Positions 57,926 to 64,000 of a DNA stretch of 64,000 bases are shown here, in pieces. Positions within the stretch are counted from its first letter, which is position 1. Each line of letters opens with the position of its first letter. The notes under the pieces were generated by a model. That model saw only the letters and a list, made by a program, of their open reading frames with translations. It searched no databases and was not told the origin of the DNA. Position numbers and translations under genes: made by a program. This DNA is from Alligator mississippiensis (lineage: Eukaryota > Chordata > Crocodylia > Alligatoridae): NCBI RefSeq assembly GCF_030867095.1, contig NC_081831.1, forward strand, positions 64,680,716-64,744,715, given 5' to 3'.

Positions 57926-58700
57926 GCAGGCGCAGGCCCCGAGGAGAGGCGGTGCGGTGCGGGTGCGGGGAAGCCGTCCCGGCTGCTGCCGGAGTCCCCG
58001 GGGAGCGGCGCGGGGCGGCGCGGGGCGGGACTCCCCGCCCGCACACGTCACCCGCAGCCCGCTCCCGCCCCGCTCACCTGCTCCCCGGCGCCTCCACCCG
58101 CCGGGGCCGCGTGTCCCCGGGGAGGAGGGGGGGCTGCAGGCGCCCCTCGCTCGCAAGCAGGTCCCCCCGGGAGCTCACCTGGGCTGGGGGTCGGCTCGGC
58201 GGCTCCTCCGGCAAGTTTCCGGGCGGAGGAAGAAAGTCGAAACCAGCGCGAGGGGGAGGAGGCAGCGCAGCCGCCCAGGTGCCTGCCCGAGCCCGCCCGT
58301 CCGCACCTGGCGCCGGGGCCCCCCGCCCCGGGCAGCGGCACCTGGCACCCGCCCCGCTCCCGGCACCGGGCACCTTTGTGCCCCCCGCCTCGCCTCGCCT
58401 CGCCTCGCCCGGGGTCCCCAGCCCCTGCCCCAGTGCCCGGGGAGGGGGCACCAGGTCCTGCTCAGTGCCGCCTGGCGCACGTCCACCTGCGCTGGGGCTG
58501 CCCTGGTCAGTCCTGTACCGAGGCAGCGGTCCCGGGGAGCAGCACAAGCCCCAGGCCGCGGAGGTCCCAAGCCCAAGCCGGGTCCGAGCTCAGGGATGCA
58601 CCGAGGCCCAAGCCAGGGGGTGGGAGGAGGTGGCTGGGCCAGCACTCCTGCTGCAGGCCTGGTCGGCCGCTCTGTGTCCCTCCCGTCCCTTGGCAGATGG
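57840..58700 (-). promoter_or_regulatory. LNX3: CpG-island promoter of LNX3
   Basis: The window's only dense, undecayed CpG cluster, with many GGGGCGGGG/CCCCGCCC boxes, a (CGCCT)4 run at 58386-58409 and no TATA box. It lies 15 kb upstream of the LNX3 start codon and contains two strong - strand splice donors. A divergent + strand transcript is possible but no + gene was found. Confidence 0.75.
58078..58300 (-). other. LNX3: LNX3 non-coding exon 1 (inferred)
   Basis: On the - strand, GGGGAGCAG|GTGAGCGG gives a near-consensus donor with the exon ending at 58078. A second good donor, AGCCCAG|GTGAGCTC, would end the exon at 58179. The transcription start is not visible, so the upper boundary is a guess. 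Confidence 0.5.
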
Positions 58701-60061
58701 CGAGCAGATGGATGGGGATGGCCTGTATTTCATCCGAACCCCATCCCTGTTTGTTTACTGAGGTGAGCCTATGCAAATGTCAAGCTGTCAAGTCTCCCGT
58801 TTCCGTCCCTCCAGAGGTTTCCTCTGCACTTAACAGAGGATGTCGTCACACTTCTGTCTTGCCAGCAAATGTTTTGCCCCTTTTCTAAGGGACGGGAAGA
58901 GGATAGATCACAAACCCTGTTAGACTATATGCATAAATTTGAACTTCCACTGCCAGTAGTCAATAATTGACCCACCAGTACCGGGCAGGTTGAGAAGCCT
59001 GTTGTCGGATTATCCTTGTGGTAACAAAGCCCACGTGCATCTCAGGCCAGCTTCTATAAATCTGGTCAAAGGTAAATAAAAATTGTCTCTATTTTAATTG
59101 TATCCCTCTCCCCTTCCTTTTCATATTGCTTATCTTCTTAGGGCCCTGTCCATTCAATGGCCCTGCCCTTTTAGCATTCAAAATTCAGCACATGTCAAGT
59201 ACCTAACATCTTTGCAGGACTGGGACCTTTGACTGCATGCTTATTGGTGTCAGGACTGTGTGTGTAGAGCATTTAGTACAGTTTAAGTGCCACCAGAATG
59301 AAAAATAATTCATCAAATGGGGGACACTACAGATTATTCAGGTGCCTACTACTGACCCAATTAACTGCCATCTAATTCCTAAATTTGACTCAGATAATTA
59401 GACTATGAATAGTAAAAAATAATTAGCTATTCTAAATGGGGATTCTTTTTTTTTTTTTAATTTGTAGAAAAAAACAGTAACAATTCAAACAATGTCACCC
59501 AGATCTTATGCTGCATTGTGTCTCAATGCAAATATTAAAATGTTTTGCAAATGCTAGCCATAGTCCTCATTCTTCAGCTCTAAGGAAACCGTACCTTTGT
59601 TAACGACAGTGGATATGCTCATATAGACAGGGTTCGGGGGTCTTAAGCACTGTGTCCTGACATGACAGAGGAATTCAAGACATGTTGGCAATACTAAGGC
59701 TCTGTCTGCACTAAGACTGAAAAACTGGCACTAAATTTGCTAGAGTAAACCCAGCCGAAGAAACTCATACTTTAATCACCATGACTACAAGTGTGCTGTG
59801 GTCGTGTCTATGGCTTTACCTTAATTATGATAGGAAGGAAGAAGGCCCTGGAAGAACTTTTGCTACAAAGGAAAGGGATATCCTCCTTATTAAGGCAGGA
59901 TGCACAATTCAAATGTTATTGAAGGCCCTTGCAAGGTACTTTCCACTAGGCAGGGTCACCATTAGCAGGATTCACTCTGATTGTGTCACCCTGCAGCATG
60001 TAAAAAAAATGGGAAGCGGTATTGAGCCATGATTGCATACTGCCATGTAAGAGGCAATGGG

Positions 60062-60160
60062 TTTTTGGGGTGATATCTTTTATTGGACCAACAGTATAGT
60101 TGGGAGAGATCTTAGATAAGTGTTCAGGCATAAGTGCCCTTCCTCAGGCCTGGGCTACAT
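60062..60160 (+). mobile_element. SINE-like repeat fragment
   Basis: It contains GGGGTGATATCTTTTATTGG, ACCAACAGTATAGTTGGGAG and CAGGCATAAGTGCCCTTCC, the tail text of the same family as 39870-40010. This wording is common in crocodilian and turtle interspersed repeats. Confidence 0.6.
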
Positions 60161-60209
60161 CTCTTTGTTCAGTTGATAAGTATGTACTGTTTAAATTGAT
60201 CCCTAATGG

Positions 60210-60506
60210 CAGGGGTGTCAAATATGTGGCTTGTAGACTGGATCTGGCCCTTGGAGCTCAGTTGTCTGGTCTGCGGGGCTCCCAGAGGGTCTGGGAATTT
60301 AGGAGTGGAACAAGCGAGAGCAGGGCCTACAGCTGAAATCCAGGGTATAGAGCCCTGTTGGGACACATATCAGCAGCGGGAAGTGAGTGATGACAACCCC
60401 TATGGCTGTGACTGCCATATACCCTGACAGGACCACTGCCTACCCTGCTGCCAATGCTGCTGGATCCACATCCAGCCCAGGGGCCCCAGTAACTTTGAAA
60501 CCCTTG
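60210..60506. mobile_element. hAT-type non-autonomous element
   Basis: The left end is CAGGGGTGTCAAATATG; the right end in complement is CAAGGGTTTCAAA. The flanking 8-mers CCTAATGG and CTTTGTGG match at 5 of 8, so the copy is old. Confidence 0.7.
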
Positions 60507-60754
60507 CTTTGTGGAGTAGGTTAACTAAAAAATGTTTCTCAGTTTTTCTGGGGTTCTCTATAGTTGTGCTGTATAGTTGGAATTGTGTGCATTAGCCAGA
60601 TGGTAAGTCCTCTGGGGATGATGTTACAAAATTATGTCTCTTGCACAAGCTTGGAAAGAAGATGTCACTATGCAGGCTGGTTTCTTTTTTCTTTATGTTG
60701 TGGATTTTCCATTGTAAATGCCAAATGTCAATATCTTCCACGTTGTGGTAGTGT

Positions 60755-60870
60755 TGGAGTGATGCGGTAGCTATGATGGTCCAGGAAATATACCACCTGA
60801 GGGAAAGCTGTAAAGCTCTCCCAACAATGTAGTTGGTCCAAGAAAATATATCATCCCAAAAATCCTTGCC
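60755..60870 (+). mobile_element. SINE-like repeat fragment
   Basis: GATGCGGTAGCTATGATGGT and CCAGGAAATATACCACCTG are the family head. AGTTGGTCCAAGAAAATATA is the tail segment in the opposite sense to the copy at 60062, suggesting internal self-complementarity. Confidence 0.55.
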
Positions 60871-61311
60871 TCGCATGTTTCCTGAACCATCTCTCCACCA
60901 CTACTAGTGCAGTGTAAGCCAGAAAGAGATGCAGGTGCTGCAGAGACACAGGGCCTCTGTATGGATTATCCTGGTTTTCATGGACCTTGGGCAATTTCTG
61001 CAGTTGTTTGAAGATAGGCTTGGAAATTTAGGAAAAAGAAATCCCTTGGAAATTCCAAGTGGAAGCAAATCTTTAGAATCAGCCCATTAGAAATCTCCCT
61101 TAGTGGACACTCCCCAAAGATTTTAATCATCTACCAGGGCCCATTTTCCATAAATTGGACAATCTTGGCCATATATAATTAAGATGTGGTGAAAGTTAAT
61201 TATATAATTGTACTGGAATGTTGTTTGGTTTAGCTTTGCAAAAGAGGAGTCATACTGAGTCATGACTGCTAATAGTCTCAGTCTGTTCACTGTAGGCTAA
61301 AGGTCTTGTCA

Positions 61312-61582
61312 CTCTAGCTATGTTTTCACTGCAGAGTTAACATCAGTGTGGGTAACTCAAATTAACACCTCTCAAGTCAGCTCAGCTTGGGTGAGAGTAG
61401 CTAAACTATAAAATGGAAAACTTGATAGAGTGTTTATGTTAACGGGTGATGAGTTGTTTGTACTTGACCTGTAGCGGTAACCTATGATGGGCCAGTTAAC
61501 AGGAGGTGAAAGTTAAGCAGTTTTGTGCCTGGTAACTCTGAAGTTACAATTTGAGTTAAACCTTCGGTGAAGACAAGCTCTG
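61312..61582. mobile_element. Candidate TIR-bounded DNA element
   Basis: The left end is CTCTAGCTATGTTTTCACTG; the right end in complement is CAGAGCTTGTCTTCACCG. This 'GCTTGTCTTCAC' terminus is frequent in reptile repeats. A lone similar end (GCTCTGTCTGCAC) is at about 59699. Confidence 0.55.
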
Positions 61583-61899
61583 TATTGCCTAGCTGTTCTG
61601 TTCCTGTCTCAATCGGGTTAAAATATTTTTTCCATTAGCATTGCTGGCTGCCCCTCACAGTCATTGGTCTTTATTTCTTTCTACCATCAACTTTCTTTAA
61701 AAAAAAAGTTCTTATACTAAATAATGTTATTTCTAGTTAGACTAGCTTATCTTCGCTTCTTTGATGTATCTTCCTTTTTTCAGAGAAAATCGAATGATTT
61801 TCATTTGAATTCTTATCTGCTCTGACTGCTGATTCCCTTATTTTAAGTCATAATCCCCTGTTAATGATGTCACAGTCATGACAAGAGAAACAGAAAGGC

Positions 61900-62600
61900 C
61901 ACGTCCACCCAAGCAGGGGCATGCCTTTGCAGCAACATAAATAATAGTGGCACAGATTTGTGCAGCTACTTTGTGCTGCAATGCATGCCCCTGCTCATGC
62001 AGTTTGCAGCAGGACACATTGTCCCACTCCTCCCTGTGCTGCAGGGGGGCTGGCTAGGGTACACGATGCCTCGGCATGGGGCTACCCAGCTGGCCTCAGC
62101 CATCCGGGGAGTGGCACATGGAGAAGTACCCATCTTGAGGCACACTGCACCCCAGCGAGCCAGGGAGCAGCTGGCTGGGGTGCAGGGTACCTTGAGACGG
62201 GGGCTCTGCAGCACATGGAGACAGGGGAGTAGGCAGCTCTGGGCTGCCTGCTCCTCCACCTTTGCCAGGTGTAGCTCTCTGGCTGGCTGGGGCACAGGGT
62301 GCCTCAGTGTTGGGGCTCCACAGTGTACAGCGATGGGGGAGCAAGCAGTCCTGGGCTGCCCACCCCCTGTCTCTGCATTTGTCCCAGCACATGGTACTTC
62401 GGCATGCTTTGCGCCACCTTTTATTTGGTGGGGGGGGTTGCTACCAGTAAATCCCAGAAGCAAATTTTGCCCCAGTGCTGTAAATTAGCAGCATGGGACA
62501 GAGTTTAACATGTAACACATGCAGTTTGTGGCACTGCAAAGAGATTTGTGCCACAAACCACGTGCCTGCACATTGGGATCTGGCCCAAGGGTGTGAACCA
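61900..62600. mobile_element. GC-rich interspersed repeat
   Basis: A GC-rich core (61970-62440) bounded by similar words on both sides: ACGTCCACCCAAGCAGGGGC, and CACGTGCCTGCACATTGGG in the opposite sense. It gives overlapping open frames on both strands that look compositional. The class is unknown. Confidence 0.4.
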
Positions 62601-63340
62601 AAGTCAGTCCTGGTACATGACTACCTGCTTACACCTGGACTGAGTTTGGCAAATATAAGAACAAAATATATTTTGTTGGAAGTACAATATGTTTAATAAA
62701 CATGCAGGTAGAGAAAATATTTCACAAGGAGATATAAAAAACACATTTGTAAATTCCAAAAAAGGAAATGAAATAGGTAGGCACATTGCAATTGAAGTAA
62801 ACAACAGATTGAAGGGAGAAGCAAAATCAAATCACACAAAAACTTAAAGGTCAGTTTAATATTGTTAATGTAAATGCAAAGCCTTGTTAACCTAAAGTTT
62901 TCCTTGTACAACAAATATATGGCAAGGTCCTCATTTGGGTTCCAACCTTGAAGCTTCAGCACAAAGAAACTCAAACATCCATCCTACACAGCAAGAATGT
63001 AAGTAACCTTCAAAGATAAATGATTCTCACAAGTAAGGAGAGGGCGTCATCTCAGCAAACTATGATTAGATAGGTATGGAATCTCTTTTGCGGGAAGTTG
63101 TGAAAACAATTCCAGAAGAAAGCTCACATGCATGTGGACACTGCTGATTTTGGTGACTCCAGTCATGTAAATTCTGGTCACATTAGTTCTTACAGCTGCC
63201 ACTGCAGCTCTGTTTGTTATGCCCTCTTTTAATATGGGATTGACATATTATTATCCCTTTGTATGATGCATACACAGGTTCTATGAAACACATCAATTTC
63301 TAGGGAATGGAAATGGTGGAAGACCCAAATCTTGAAACAT

Positions 63341-63530
63341 TTGCGTGGCTAGGATCTGGAACCAACTTCCAAGCAAAGTGGTGCTGGCTCCTACCCTGGG
63401 GGTCTTTAAGAGGAGGTTAGACAAACACCTTGCTGGAATTGTTTGACCCCAGTACTTTTTCTTGCCATGGCAAGGGGTTGGACTTGATGATCTGCTCAGG
63501 TCCCTTCCAACCCTACCAACTATGAAACTA
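63341..63530 (+). mobile_element. CR1 LINE, 3' end fragment
   Basis: It reads AGGATCTGGAACCAACTTCC, GGGGGTCTTTAAGAGGAGG and TTGGACTTGATGATCTGCTC, almost the same as 7295-7475. 5'-truncated. Confidence 0.92.
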
Positions 63531-63556
63531 TAAGTAGATTAGACAATATGCTAGAA

Positions 63557-63808
63557 CAGTGGTTCCCAACCTTTTTAGATCACGGACTGGCAAACCACTG
63601 ACCAGAAGTGACCATGGACCAGCAAACTGTGGACCAGCATACTGCAGAGTAGAAGTGACTATACTGAGTACAAAAAAAAGATTAGCCGCTGATCCGCAGT
63701 ATGGTGGTCACTTCCGGACTTCTGGTCCAGCAGCCAACCCTCCTGCGGACTGGCAACCAACCCTTCGTAACCTAGTACCAGCCACGGCCCAGGGGTTGGG
63801 AACCTCTG
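63557..63808. mobile_element. hAT-type non-autonomous element, best preserved
   Basis: The ends are CAGTGGTTCCCAACC and, in complement, CAGAGGTTCCCAACC. The flanks TGCTAGAA (63549-63556) and TACTAGAA (63809-63816) match at 7 of 8. It shares its body with the copy at 4729-5029. Confidence 0.92.
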
Positions 63809-64000
63809 TACTAGAAAATCTAACACTGGCCATTGATGACTTGATCTGTCTTTCCTATGATATTCTTTATAGTCCATTAATCATTCGTAGTGTCAGAGTA
63901 TTTGGATGGATAGGTCTTTAAAATGTTTTCATTATAAATAAGTAGAATGACCCTCTCTTTATAAATAAATACGTTTGTGGTGGATAAAAAAAGACATCTG

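Larger units (their letters stand above)
42694..58077 (-). other. LNX3: LNX3 intron 1
   Basis: A 15.4-kb intron between the non-coding first exon and the RING exon. It holds inverted repeat arm B nested in a GC-rich repeat (43220-44110), a palindrome at 44108, a TIR pair (47422-48011), a hAT element (48030-48144), a MIR-like SINE (48165-48275) and a minisatellite (57379-57925). From about 44350 to 47400 and 48300 to 57100 I see little but AT-rich unique-looking sequence, an (AAAT)n run at 45030-45049 and A-rich runs near 55575-55625. Confidence 0.7.
58701..64000. other. Region upstream of LNX3
   Basis: No gene recognised. It contains two SINE-like pieces, two hAT elements, a CR1 end, a TIR-bounded candidate (61312-61582) and a GC-rich repeat (about 61900-62600), listed separately. 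Known synteny in birds would predict a RASL11-type gene further on; no Ras-like motif is seen here. Confidence 0.6.

Noticed and set aside
57814..58766. Long open frames of 315 and 284 residues on the + strand
   Set aside because: They lie wholly in the CpG island, overlap each other in different frames, are Pro/Arg/Gly/Ala-rich as GC-rich DNA dictates, and match nothing I know.
58701..64000. RASL11C or another gene divergent from the CpG island
   Set aside because: I looked for a P-loop and other Ras-like motifs in the + strand frames and found none. The gene may lie beyond the window.
1..64000. An XIST-like non-coding RNA or its A-repeat
   Set aside because: The LNX3 reading frame is intact and no XIST-type A-repeat array was seen. 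The minisatellite at 57.4-57.9 kb has a different unit.
1..64000. CRISPR arrays, operons, tRNA or rRNA genes
   Set aside because: The window is vertebrate. No regularly spaced short repeats with unique spacers and no tRNA cloverleaf were found; the SINE-like pieces are fragments.

Overview
This is vertebrate nuclear DNA, most likely from a crocodilian, with turtle the main alternative. It has long introns, GT-AG splice sites, CR1 LINE fragments carrying reverse-transcriptase coding, many small hAT-type elements with 8-bp target duplications, one MIR-like SINE and a CpG-island promoter. No bacterial, viral or CRISPR content was seen. The species call is an inference from repeat style.

Two genes lie tail to tail. 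On the + strand, positions 1-11.3 kb hold the last three coding exons and 3' UTR of a FIP1-family pre-mRNA 3'-end-processing factor (1058-1256, 5928-6086, 9790-9922). On the - strand, 17.05-58.2 kb holds a complete LNX-family E3 ubiquitin ligase. Its nine coding exons join with consistent phases into a 679-residue protein: RING, TRAF-like zinc finger, NPAF motif and four PDZ domains, ending in WPGSLV. Its non-coding first exon sits in a CpG island at about 57.9-58.7 kb.

The LNX protein looks LNX2-like rather than LNX1-like (NPAF not NPAY, WPGSLV C-terminus, many PDZ residues). Yet it neighbours a FIP1 gene, as LNX1 does in mammals and LNX2 does not. The best reading is the third ohnolog pair, FIP1L2-LNX3. 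This is the protein-coding locus that became part of the X-inactivation centre in eutherians, with LNX3 exons contributing to XIST and FIP1L2 to Tsx. The window would then be an intact, pre-XIST state of that locus. The identification rests on my recollection of LNX1/LNX2 sequences and published synteny and needs a tree.

Region by region: 1-11.3 kb FIP1L2 3' part, with a CR1, two hAT elements and an 89-bp tandem duplication in its introns. 11.3-16.5 kb intergenic, with a CR1 and two hAT elements. 16.5-42.7 kb LNX3 3' UTR to first coding exon, with introns holding CR1, hAT, SINE-like and GC-rich elements. 42.7-58.1 kb a long, mostly quiet intron 1. 58.1-64 kb promoter and upstream repeats. The most striking unexplained structure is a near-identical inverted repeat of about 540 bp (35225-35766 and 43383-43926). 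It brackets LNX3 exons 2 and 3 and could favour a circular RNA. A degenerate minisatellite of about 540 bp lies just inside intron 1 next to the promoter.
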